Shown here piece by piece: positions 33,940 through 41,849 of a DNA stretch of 49,343 bases; the stretch's first letter is position 1; every line of letters begins with the position of its first letter. The stretch spans positions 1-49,343 of the forward strand of contig NZ_MTKN01000046.1 in NCBI RefSeq assembly GCF_001975825.1. Direction: 5' to 3'. The notes beneath the pieces were generated by a model. The model was not told the origin of the DNA. It saw nothing but the letters and a program-made list of their open reading frames with translations, and did not search any database. Origin of the DNA: [Flexibacter] sp. ATCC 35208 (GTDB lineage Bacteria > Bacteroidota > Bacteroidia > Chitinophagales > Chitinophagaceae). The position numbers and the translations under genes were made by a program.

Positions 33940-35666
33940 AAAGAATAAGGGTGCTCACCGGTTTGTGTTTGTTGTTGTGTCTGGGGATAGTCGGTGAAAC
34001 ACCAAAAGGGTACCCGGAGCAGGCGATCCGGTATTTCAAAGAGCAGCAGGTCGTATTTGCATCAAAAGCAAGCGCTTTGAAAGCTGCTATTGAAAAGTAT
34101 GATGTGAAAGATCCGGTTACTGTGGAGCAGGCGAAAGAAGCATTGAAGGAATGCAGGATTGCTTATAAACGCATTTCATTTTTCCTTGAATACTTCTTTG
34201 TGAGCGAAGCGTATGTGTTCAATACGCCGGCGAAGTATGAGGTAGAAGAACCTTATATAGAATATGAAGAGCCGGTAGGATTGCAACAAATAGAAGCGTT
34301 ATTATACAGTCATGCATCGAAAGAAGAACTGATGCAGCAGGCAGACATCGTCGCAGAAACAGCGGCAGGTCTGCCTGCTTTGTTATATAACTTTAAGGCC
34401 ACGGATGCGCAGGTGATGGAGAGTATCCAGTTAGAATTGATCCGGATACAGAGTTTGTATATAACGGGGTATGATGCGCCTTCCTTACAATGTGGGGTGC
34501 CGGAGGCTGCGGCGGCGATGGATGCATTGCGACATGTGGTGGGAGTAGATAGTATTCGCTCCGCGATGTCAGCTGCGTTTGATTATTTGCATGACCATCC
34601 TGATTTCAACAGTTTTGATCGTCTCACGTTTATTACAGATTATGCCATGCCGGTACAACTTATGCTTTCAAACGTAGAAGCGACGCATACGGTAAGAGCG
34701 CTGAATACTACAGCGATTTATGGTGCGCGGGATGCATTTAAGAAAGAAACCTTTACACAGGGAGCGGATATTACAGTAGATGGCAGGGGGGATGTAATAC
34801 GTAACGCAGATAACAGTGCGCCAAAGATTGGGTATGATACAGCTTTAGGTCGTCGGTTGTTTTTCGAGAAAAAACTATCTGGAAATAGGCAGCGCAGTTG
34901 TGCCACCTGTCATTTACCGGAAAAGCATTTTACAGATGGGATGCCGCAGAATGCGTCTTTGTCAGGAGGTTTTTTACCAAGGAATACGCCTTCATTATTA
35001 TATGCAACCTATCAGTATGCACAGTTCTGGGATGGCCGCGCAAAGAGCCTGGAAGAGCAGATAGATGTGGTATTGCATAGTCCGACCGAGATGGGGGGAA
35101 CGGATGATAGTATTGTGGCGCGTATGCAAATGCCGAAGGCGAAGGTCATCCGTGCGCTGGCGGCTTATATCCGTACATTGACCCCGTTTAATTCTCCTTT
35201 TGATCATTATATAGAGGGAGATAGAACGGCGATGACCAGTCAGCAGAAGCATGGGTTTAATATTTTTATGGGCAAGGCTCGTTGTGGGAGTTGTCATTTT
35301 GCACCGTTGTTCAATGGGTTGACGCCTCCGTTATTTAACAGAACGGAATTTGAAATATTAGGAGTACCCCTATACAGTGATCTGCAACATCCGGTGGCAG
35401 ATACGGACAGGGGTAGGATAGCGGTGTTTCCCATTACCTTTTATGAAGGCGCTTTTAAGACGCCTACAGTGAGGAATGCGGCTGCTACGGCGCCTTTTAT
35501 GCATCATGGGAATTTTAGTACCATGCAGCAGGTGATTGACTTTTACAATCAGGGAGGCGTGACACCGGTGATGCATCAGACGTTGTCTTCTGATACATTA
35601 GGGCTGGATAAGGGGGAGCAGCAGGCGCTTATTTCTTTTTTAGAGGCATTGGTGGATGGCGTGTAA
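33936..35666 (+). CDS. di-haem cytochrome c peroxidase with imelysin-like N-terminal domain
   Basis: A 576-residue exported protein (signal peptide MKRIRVLTGLCLLLCLG). Residues about 25-220 are helical and include EPVGLQQIEALLYSH, like the imelysin/EfeO fold of iron-linked periplasmic proteins. Residues about 300-576 form a MauG/CcpA-type peroxidase with two c-type haem motifs, CATCH at 322-326 and CGSCH at about 450-454. The ATG at 33936 overlaps the preceding TGA; an upstream in-frame ATG at 33903 adds residues from the phosphatase tail, so I reject it. It is the last gene of the operon and its role there is unclear: an electron-transfer or iron-handling partner. Confidence 0.88.
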   Translation: MKRIRVLTGLCLLLCLGIVGETPKGYPEQAIRYFKEQQVVFASKASALKAAIEKYDVKDPVTVEQAKEALKECRIAYKRISFFLEYFFVSEAYVFNTPAKYEVEEPYIEYEEPVGLQQIEALLYSHASKEELMQQADIVAETAAGLPALLYNFKATDAQVMESIQLELIRIQSLYITGYDAPSLQCGVPEAAAAMDALRHVVGVDSIRSAMSAAFDYLHDHPDFNSFDRLTFITDYAMPVQLMLSNVEATHTVRALNTTAIYGARDAFKKETFTQGADITVDGRGDVIRNADNSAPKIGYDTALGRRLFFEKKLSGNRQRSCATCHLPEKHFTDGMPQNASLSGGFLPRNTPSLLYATYQYAQFWDGRAKSLEEQIDVVLHSPTEMGGTDDSIVARMQMPKAKVIRALAAYIRTLTPFNSPFDHYIEGDRTAMTSQQKHGFNIFMGKARCGSCHFAPLFNGLTPPLFNRTEFEILGVPLYSDLQHPVADTDRGRIAVFPITFYEGAFKTPTVRNAAATAPFMHHGNFSTMQQVIDFYNQGGVTPVMHQTLSSDTLGLDKGEQQALISFLEALVDGV

Positions 35667-35746
35667 ACTCTTTAGCTAAGCTTATTTTCTAAGGTGCAGG
35701 CTGGTTTTCTTCTATTGACGGTAGGTGCTTATTTCTTTTTTGGGCC

Positions 35747-36376
35747 TTACATTGGTTTGAGTTTAAGTGGGAACCACGCATCCGAAGTATCTGCTGACCA
35801 TAGGTCTCTGTACACCCATTTTCCATTGTGTTTTTCAAGGTAGCCGGGGATGTCGGTGAATGGTTTGGGAATTGTTCCCGAATTTGTAAAGAATGCAGAT
35901 TCCCTGATCCGAACGTGACCAAGTTGCTGCCATTTACCGTATCGGTAATTACGTATTTCAAAATGATTCAGGTTACTGTAATCAGGTACATCTTCGCAAT
36001 AGACAATAGCGGTACTATCAATACTGAACAGGCAGTATGGTCCGGAACCCAGGCCGATGAACAGCGTATCTTTTGGATGACTGGATAGTAGGAGAAAGGC
36101 TGTTATATCATTATAGTAGTGAACCAGTGAATCGTAGTCCACAGTATCATCAAAAGCCGGCACACTGTCTTGTTCATGTTGGGTAGTATTGTTAAGCAGG
36201 TGTGACCGCACGGTATCTTTTCGCCCATCGCCATCAAAGTCTCCAATAGTCTGCAGGCTATTTACCTTTATATATTTTACAGCAGTAGGTTTTGTTTGAG
36301 GTTGCTCGTACTTGGGTATTTGTTTTTTTTGCGTGCACCCCCAAATTAAAAATAGGAAAATAAGGTACCGGGTCAT
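35747..36376 (-). CDS. lipoprotein with FG-GAP/VCBS-like motif
   Basis: A 209-residue lipoprotein (FLIWGC, lipidated Cys at residue 14). After a proline-rich linker it has IGDFDGDGRKDTVRSHLL, a calcium-binding-loop pattern seen in FG-GAP/VCBS repeats, and later hydrophobic beta-strands with FIGLGSGPYCLF. The rest is not recognisable. Its ATG overlaps the stop of the acyltransferase gene by four bases (ATGA), so the two are translated together. It probably acts at the envelope; a specific function cannot be given. Confidence 0.7.
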   Translation of the reverse strand: MTRYLIFLFLIWGCTQKKQIPKYEQPQTKPTAVKYIKVNSLQTIGDFDGDGRKDTVRSHLLNNTTQHEQDSVPAFDDTVDYDSLVHYYNDITAFLLLSSHPKDTLFIGLGSGPYCLFSIDSTAIVYCEDVPDYSNLNHFEIRNYRYGKWQQLGHVRIRESAFFTNSGTIPKPFTDIPGYLEKHNGKWVYRDLWSADTSDAWFPLKLKPM

Positions 36377-37446
36377 TTTGCAAGAATTTTATCTCTCCAT
36401 CTCAAAAATGGTTTTTCAACCAGGAACCTGAGCAGCGATGCTGCCGTGAGGCAGGTGATCGTACAAATTACAAACATCATTGTACTCTTCTTATCTATAC
36501 CCCATTGCGAGACGATCTTCTGGGTCACATGAATGACTATCTTATGGCTCAGGTACAGCGCATAACTCAGCGCTGCCAGCGAGCGGGTGATCCAACTACC
36601 CTGTCTGTATAAGAAGCATTCAGGGCTGGCGGCAGCAGCTACAACACAACCATAGCCAATGGCAATCAGGGGGAACCCATAAATGGATTCATTAAACAGG
36701 TCTTCGTTGTCACACAGGATGTAGGCGCCTGCTAGTATGAGTAGTCCTGCTATCAGGAGCGGGGTACTATATTTATATAGCTTTTCTTTTATGGCGGCGA
36801 GACTAATACCTACAAGCAAGCCATCCAGCCGGCAGAAGGTAGGGTAGTATATCCATTTGTACCACACCATCCAGTTATCGGTGGTAGCGGGTAAATAGAA
36901 ATGGTTCCAGCAGTAATAGCGAACGCCAAAACCAGCGAGGAATAGGGAGGCGATGAACCAGGGTGCGATTTGCGTCAATCGGTAGGTTCTGAAAAAGATG
37001 ATCAATATAGGTAAGAGAAGGTAGAATTGCTCTTCGATACAGAGGGACCAGGCATGTGAGAAGGCGCCGGTGTTTTTCAGGTCGAGGCCAATGTTTTGGG
37101 TGAAGGTGAGGAATTTCCATAATGGAGGGAGGGTATCACGCTCCCGTAGGTACGGAAAAAGGAAGTACAGTGCTACAATGAGGAAGTAGGCGGGGAAGAT
37201 GCGGAAGACCCTTTTGGTATAGAAGGTCTTTAAAGAGATCGGATCTTCACTGAATAGTTGGCCGGCGATGAGGAAGCCACTAAGTACGAAGAAGAGGTCT
37301 ACGCCTGTCCAGCCGAAGCTACCGACTGTATAAATCCAGTTTGGGTGGCCAAATAGGTTGTAATGGAAAAGGAATACGAAAGTGATGGCAAATGCGCGAA
37401 GATGGTCAAGCCCGTTAAGCTTACGGGTGATCGGTTGATGTAGCAT
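36373..37446 (-). CDS. acyltransferase 3 family membrane protein
   Basis: A 357-residue protein with about ten membrane helices and the acyltransferase-3 opening RKLNGLDHLRAFAITFVFLF, then GWTGVDLFFVLSGFLI, the catalytic-type pattern SHAWSLCIEEQFYLLLPIL and a C-terminal RFLVEKPFLRW. Such enzymes (OafA/YrhL-like) add acetyl or other acyl groups to cell-surface sugars. I choose the ATG at 37446, which starts right before the conserved block, over the upstream TTG at 37497. It precedes the lipoprotein gene with a four-base overlap and is divergent from the DNA glycosylase gene. Confidence 0.9.
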   Translation of the reverse strand: MLHQPITRKLNGLDHLRAFAITFVFLFHYNLFGHPNWIYTVGSFGWTGVDLFFVLSGFLIAGQLFSEDPISLKTFYTKRVFRIFPAYFLIVALYFLFPYLRERDTLPPLWKFLTFTQNIGLDLKNTGAFSHAWSLCIEEQFYLLLPILIIFFRTYRLTQIAPWFIASLFLAGFGVRYYCWNHFYLPATTDNWMVWYKWIYYPTFCRLDGLLVGISLAAIKEKLYKYSTPLLIAGLLILAGAYILCDNEDLFNESIYGFPLIAIGYGCVVAAAASPECFLYRQGSWITRSLAALSYALYLSHKIVIHVTQKIVSQWGIDKKSTMMFVICTITCLTAASLLRFLVEKPFLRWRDKILAK

Positions 37447-37596
37447 AGTAAGTAATGGGAAAGGATTGCAAAATAGTATTTTTTGAATAGTGTACAACGA
37501 AGAGATGTATTTTTATTTATAGCGATTAGTGAAGAAGATATTATTCATTTGGTTTGATACTTGCATAAATTGCACCGGGTGTATATCTGTTATTGG

Positions 37597-37630
37597 TCGC
37601 CTTCCTTTTGGTGAAGGCGATTTTTTATTT
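37597..37630 (+). terminator. strong terminator directly upstream of the glycosylase gene
   Basis: A perfect 8-bp GC-rich stem (37597-37604 with 37613-37620) is followed by TTTTTT. It lies 12 bases before the glycosylase ATG and after a 60-90 base AT-rich stretch with no gene, so it looks like an attenuator or the end of a short RNA. Confidence 0.65.
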
Positions 37631-37642
37631 ACATTCATAGTT

Positions 37643-38245
37643 ATGAAAAAACTGACTGCGGAATTTTACAACCGGCCTGAGGTATTGACGATAGCAAAGG
37701 AGCTACTGGGAAAGATCATAGTAACCCGGTTTGATGGGGTCCTGACGACCGCGCGGATTGTGGAGACGGAGGCATATAGGGGAGTGGTAGACAAGGCGAG
37801 TCATGCTTATGGTGGGCGTCGTACCCAACGTACAGAGGTAATGTTTGGGGCGGCGGGCAAGGCGTATGTATATCTGTGTTATGGGATCCACTTCTTATTT
37901 AATATAGTGACGAATGAGGCGGAGATTCCGGAGGCGGTGTTGATCAGAGGGGCGGAGCCGCTGGAGGGCATCCCGGAAATGTTGAAACGAACAGGGAAGG
38001 CGAAGGCCGATTTTACACTGACAAGGGGGCCCGGGAATGTGAGTAAGGCTTTGGGGATTGATAAAATACATACGGGATATAATTTGTTCTCGAAGGATTT
38101 TTATCTGGCGGAGGATGGGTATGTGCCTGAGAAGGTGGTAGCGACGCCCCGCATAGGAGTCGATTATGCGGGGGCGGATGCGTTGCTGCCGTATAGGTTT
38201 ATAGTGGAGGGGAATAGGTATGTGAGTGGGAAAAGGATTGTCTGA
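37643..38245 (+). CDS. 3-methyladenine DNA glycosylase (AAG/MPG family)
   Basis: A 200-residue base-excision-repair enzyme that removes alkylated purines. Motifs: FYNRPEVLTIAKELLGK, ARIVETEAYRGVVDKASHAY with the catalytic Glu in VETEAY, RRTQRTEVMFGAAGKAYVY, CYGIHFLFNIV and RGPGNVSKALGI. Length and order fit the AAG/MPG family. I use the ATG at 37643; the frame opens further upstream at 37529 but those residues cross a terminator and are not like the family. Stands alone, and is preceded by a terminator-like attenuator. Confidence 0.93.
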   Translation: MKKLTAEFYNRPEVLTIAKELLGKIIVTRFDGVLTTARIVETEAYRGVVDKASHAYGGRRTQRTEVMFGAAGKAYVYLCYGIHFLFNIVTNEAEIPEAVLIRGAEPLEGIPEMLKRTGKAKADFTLTRGPGNVSKALGIDKIHTGYNLFSKDFYLAEDGYVPEKVVATPRIGVDYAGADALLPYRFIVEGNRYVSGKRIV

Positions 38246-38374
38246 GATTCATTGAATTTAAGTATTGAAGAGGGAGGCCGGTAGCCTTTAGGTAAAAGCC
38301 CTGAACTAATTCGGTATTGAAAATAAATCCTGCTGATGCCTAATAGCCCTTTTCATTGAGCAATTTTTCAATAA

Positions 38375-38663
38375 ATGCACTATACTCATCCCGCATTGGC
38401 AGTATATCATTCACGACCAATGTCCTTCTCTGTACAGTCATCTGTTGTCCTGTCAGATAAAGGAATGCTGCAAAATAACAACCTTCACACCAATACAGAA
38501 GATACTGTTTTGCAGACGTGCCAAATAGCAGATTGCTATGGCTTTACCTTCTACGATAGTATGATCACTACTGAGGCTTTGGAAAGCAACTGTAATCTGC
38601 TTTATTCAGAAGAATTAAATTATACGGACGGGTTATTGATGGAAAATTAACGGTAAAAATCCC
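38375..38663 (+). pseudogene. PIN-domain (VapC-like) toxin remnant
   Basis: The frame from 38375 has an unconvincing first half but then NLHTNTEDTVLQTCQIAD, CYGFTFYDSMITTEALESNC and LLYSEELNYTDGLLMEN, which match the second half of VapC PIN domains (YGFxFYDSxI, ALExxCxxLYSEDLxxG). The last segment, normally N-K-L-x-V-x-N-P-F, is broken: the frame stops at ENstop while the neighbouring frame reads the rest as LTVKIPL. The N-terminal Asp motif is missing. It is a decayed copy, not a toxin likely to work. The rest of 38246-38775 shows nothing else. Confidence 0.6.
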
Positions 38664-38775
38664 TTTAAATAGATAAACCATTACTAATTTACAATTGCAA
38701 AATTTATTTATTATAGATATTGGTAAATTTAGTATTTTTAAGTGATTTTCACATACCCATTGATTTAAGACGCCC

Positions 38776-40131
38776 ATGAAACTACTAGTTGGAATAAGAC
38801 ACATACCCATCTTCTCTGCTTTTTTGATAAAATCACTATTTTGCTTTTCTCAAATTTCTACCCCTAAATTTCAATCTTTCGAGCCGATTGTTACAAACAA
38901 ATCTACATCTAATAAACTATCTGAAAGCACAAATAATCTGATCCAAAATAAAGAGGAGGAAGAAAGGAAAATAGAAAGTAAATATGCCTTATCGCCAAAG
39001 ATTAATCAAGTAAACGAAGAAAATGTGAAGGCGATGTATGGTGCGAATTCCGTTGATCCAGACAATAGATCGGATGCGTTAAGTTATTTTAATAAAAGCT
39101 TTCAACAATTTTTGCAAATAAATCCCGATAGCTTTTCTATTACCAAGGCAGTATATCTTTCTGAAATGCCATATTACAGTCAATCCTATAGTTATTCTGA
39201 ATTTGAAAAAGTGATTGAACAAAAAGCACAATTGGTAAAGTTTATATTAAAGCAGGAAGGATTGAATGAGAAAAGCAACTTAGCGCTCCATTATGCTATA
39301 CAAAAGTTATTTGGCCAATTGAATGATATTAAGGATCCTTTGCATAACAAGTATTATACTTTAGATAAAATCAGGTATGACTTTGAAGACCCAATGGGAG
39401 AAAATGATTGGACAAAAATGTTTGTCACCAAATTACTATTAACTAACAAGGGGCAATGTCATTCTTTACCATTATTATATTTATGCATTTCAGAACATTT
39501 AGGAGCGAAGGCATATCTCTCGCTATCTCCTAATCATTCCTTTATACAATTCTTTGATGAATCTGGCAAACGATATAATTATGAAACAACTAATGCCCAT
39601 CTTGTTTCAACCTCTTGGCTAATGCAATCAACATACGTGAACTCTACTGCTTATAAAAACAAAACCTATCTTGATACACTCTCAAATAGAAAATTATATG
39701 CGCAATGTTTAGCTGATTTGCTTTTATGTTACCAGGAGAAATTGAAGGTAAATTACGATAGCTTCTCTCAACTGCTGATAAATAAGATTTTGAAAGAGGA
39801 TTCGGTAAATCTAACAGCACTAATGGTACGTGCTAATTATTATATTACCACATTTGAAAAATTAGCTTGCTCAAAAGGATACCCTTCAATTAAGGACTTT
39901 TATAAGTTTCCTGACTTACAATTAGCTTATAATAATGCCAAAGTAACGCAACAGGCAATTACAGTAACAGGGTTTCAGGAAATGCCTCCTGAAGCCTACA
40001 ATAAGTGGCAGGAATCTTTAAAAGATGAAAAAACAAAGGAACATGAGAAATATGAACAAGAAAAAATGAATATAGAAATTAAAAAACTTCAGATGGTTCA
40101 GAATAGTTTAACCAACAAGCCTCAAAAATAA
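38776..40131 (+). CDS. exported transglutaminase-like cysteine-domain protein, cassette flank A
   Basis: A 451-residue protein with an N-terminal hydrophobic signal segment (about residues 10-25). A transglutaminase-like core shows FVTKLLLTNKGQCHSLPLLY with Cys228-His229, then LGAKAYLSLSPNHSFIQF with His254, then YNYETT with Glu270, a Cys-His-acid pattern. The C-terminal 40 residues are highly charged coiled coil. A second protein of the same design (41839) stands after the toxin-like gene. The segment is AT-rich. Enzyme activity is inferred from motif only; it could be a protease, amidase or a structural relative. Confidence 0.6.
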   Translation: MKLLVGIRHIPIFSAFLIKSLFCFSQISTPKFQSFEPIVTNKSTSNKLSESTNNLIQNKEEEERKIESKYALSPKINQVNEENVKAMYGANSVDPDNRSDALSYFNKSFQQFLQINPDSFSITKAVYLSEMPYYSQSYSYSEFEKVIEQKAQLVKFILKQEGLNEKSNLALHYAIQKLFGQLNDIKDPLHNKYYTLDKIRYDFEDPMGENDWTKMFVTKLLLTNKGQCHSLPLLYLCISEHLGAKAYLSLSPNHSFIQFFDESGKRYNYETTNAHLVSTSWLMQSTYVNSTAYKNKTYLDTLSNRKLYAQCLADLLLCYQEKLKVNYDSFSQLLINKILKEDSVNLTALMVRANYYITTFEKLACSKGYPSIKDFYKFPDLQLAYNNAKVTQQAITVTGFQEMPPEAYNKWQESLKDEKTKEHEKYEQEKMNIEIKKLQMVQNSLTNKPQK

Positions 40132-40155
40132 ATTTTCACTTTTCAATAAATAAAG

Positions 40156-41316
40156 ATGCATAACCTAAGGCCTTTGAATTTAATTTTCATTCTCCTACTT
40201 TTACTTTCTATATCATCAATTGCTCAAAATAAAAATCCATATAAAAAGATTGGTAAGAAAGCAAGTATTGTAACCTTGACAAGTGGTAAGTATAAGGAAT
40301 TATTTGATGAAGACAGTATCCAAAAGATCGGTACCGCATTAATAAATATCAATACAATGCAGGTCGTCCATTTAATGGATGAAAATACCGAGATCCGAAG
40401 GAGACCGGATAATTCTACTAGCAGTAGGTTTTTAAGTACAGATCCTCTTACAGGGAGTTTTTCAATGTTAAGCCCGTATCAATATGCAAGTAATAGACCC
40501 ATTGATGGTATTGATCTTGACGGTATGGAATATGTAACGTATACCTTTGTTTTCAACTTGGACAAAACTGATCCTAAAATAGGTAACCTGAGCAATGCCA
40601 GCTATGTCTGGTATAATGCGAATCAACATAATGCGCATGGCAGTTTAGGGCAAGGTGTTCAATATATTATTAAATTTCAAAGTGGAGGCAAAGATATTGG
40701 GCAAGACGCATATTTTGTTGCCCGGAATGCAAGTTCATTTGGAGTAAGTCTTGAATATGGCAATTATATGGGTGCAACTGGTCTATTTAAACCAAACTTT
40801 GATGGGTTGGGAAGTAGCAAGAACTATGACTATGATTTGCCAGCAGTAGATCAGGTCGATTTTTTGGCAAAACAACATGATGATGCTTATGATAAATTGA
40901 ATGCAGTTGGAGGCAATTCCTTATTTAATGATTGGGGAACAACTCCGGTAGATGAAGCAGCATTAAATGGCTGGAATGATTTCAGGGAGAAATATAAAAC
41001 TGGAAGTAGTGATCCTTATAATGGCCAGGCTGTTACTACTGGTGAAAGAAAAGCCGCATGGAGAGGTGCATCACTGTTCAGAAATGTGGTAGCTGATAAA
41101 AAGGTGAACATATCCTACTGGATGTTGCAAAATTATTCAAATGAAGCCCGTACTACAAAAAATGGATCTTTTTTAAAACCTGATACTCAATACAACTACA
41201 ATTTATTTTTGGAGAAATATATGGAAAAAGATATAGATGGAAATTGGAGAAGAAAAACGGGAATGTGGGACGAAGATAAAGATCATAATTTTACACCTAA
41301 AGTACCATCTGAATAA
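40156..41316 (+). CDS. exported mini-Rhs protein with phospholipase A2-like C-terminus (toxin candidate)
   Basis: A 386-residue protein: signal peptide (SISSIAQ, to about 24), a short GKKASIVTLTSGKYKELFDE segment, then the RHS-repeat-associated core at about 90-123 (SRFLSTDPL, SMLSPYQYASNRPI, IDLDGMEY) without any RHS repeats. From about 126 comes a variable tip. Near 229-246 it reads AVDQVDFLAKQHDDAYDK: the HDxxYD pattern with a preceding VDxxA matches the calcium/His-Asp core of phospholipase A2-like domains such as those of parvovirus VP1. In polymorphic toxins the RHS core marks the border to the toxin. No RHS cocoon is present, so this is a short exported form common in Chitinophaga-like genomes (recalled, not searched). 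Confidence 0.65.
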   Translation: MHNLRPLNLIFILLLLLSISSIAQNKNPYKKIGKKASIVTLTSGKYKELFDEDSIQKIGTALININTMQVVHLMDENTEIRRRPDNSTSSRFLSTDPLTGSFSMLSPYQYASNRPIDGIDLDGMEYVTYTFVFNLDKTDPKIGNLSNASYVWYNANQHNAHGSLGQGVQYIIKFQSGGKDIGQDAYFVARNASSFGVSLEYGNYMGATGLFKPNFDGLGSSKNYDYDLPAVDQVDFLAKQHDDAYDKLNAVGGNSLFNDWGTTPVDEAALNGWNDFREKYKTGSSDPYNGQAVTTGERKAAWRGASLFRNVVADKKVNISYWMLQNYSNEARTTKNGSFLKPDTQYNYNLFLEKYMEKDIDGNWRRKTGMWDEDKDHNFTPKVPSE

Positions 41317-41324
41317 ATAGTAGA

Positions 41325-41849
41325 ATGAAAGCAATTTACAGAACGAGCATACCAATTGTTATATTGGTAATATTTTTTTTCGCTTGCAATAATTTATACA
41401 AGGCAGGTAATAGAGTTTCTCTTATGGATTTAAAAATCACTACTAATGTAAATGATGAATTAGTTTATAACTATCTTGACAGCATTAATTATAAAATTGA
41501 CACCTCTAAAAGATATTCTTTTTTAATTAATGGAGGAGATTTGCAATACTCCTCATACATGAATAAAATAGCTTACTTTGTTGATAGTCCATTTGAAGCA
41601 TACCACCTTTCTTCGAACGGGCTGTTTAAGCTTGCTGAGGTGTATAATCCAAATAAATCCATGAATTGGATAACAAAAGGAGAAAATTTAACCAAAGAAG
41701 ATTATAGTAGAATCGAAAGAAGGATTAATTCTTTGCTTAAAGGAGTAGTTAAAAATGCCAAAGATAAAAATGTTCCAGATACAGTTGTTTTTTGGGAAAA
41801 GCCCTATGACACGGTGATTTGTAAATTAGAAACGCCTTATGATCAGTAA
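41325..41849 (+). CDS. lipoprotein, possible immunity protein of the mini-Rhs gene
   Basis: A 174-residue lipoprotein: hydrophobic signal followed by FFFAC, with the lipidated Cys at residue 21. The body is rich in Asn, Lys and Tyr with strands (SFLINGGDLQYSSY, AYHLSSNGLFKLAEVYN) and no domain I recognise. It follows the mini-Rhs gene by eight bases and overlaps the next start by 11 bases. A membrane-anchored small protein right after an exported toxin-like gene is the usual place for an immunity protein, but this is position only. Confidence 0.55.
   Translation: MKAIYRTSIPIVILVIFFFACNNLYKAGNRVSLMDLKITTNVNDELVYNYLDSINYKIDTSKRYSFLINGGDLQYSSYMNKIAYFVDSPFEAYHLSSNGLFKLAEVYNPNKSMNWITKGENLTKEDYSRIERRINSLLKGVVKNAKDKNVPDTVVFWEKPYDTVICKLETPYDQ

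Noticed and set aside
35689..35961. 90-codon minus-strand frame near the lipoprotein gene
   Set aside because: It lies in another frame of the lipoprotein gene; the latter has a signal and lipobox, this one none.
37529..37642. Upstream extension of the DNA glycosylase
   Set aside because: The frame would translate through a strong terminator, and the added residues do not resemble the family.
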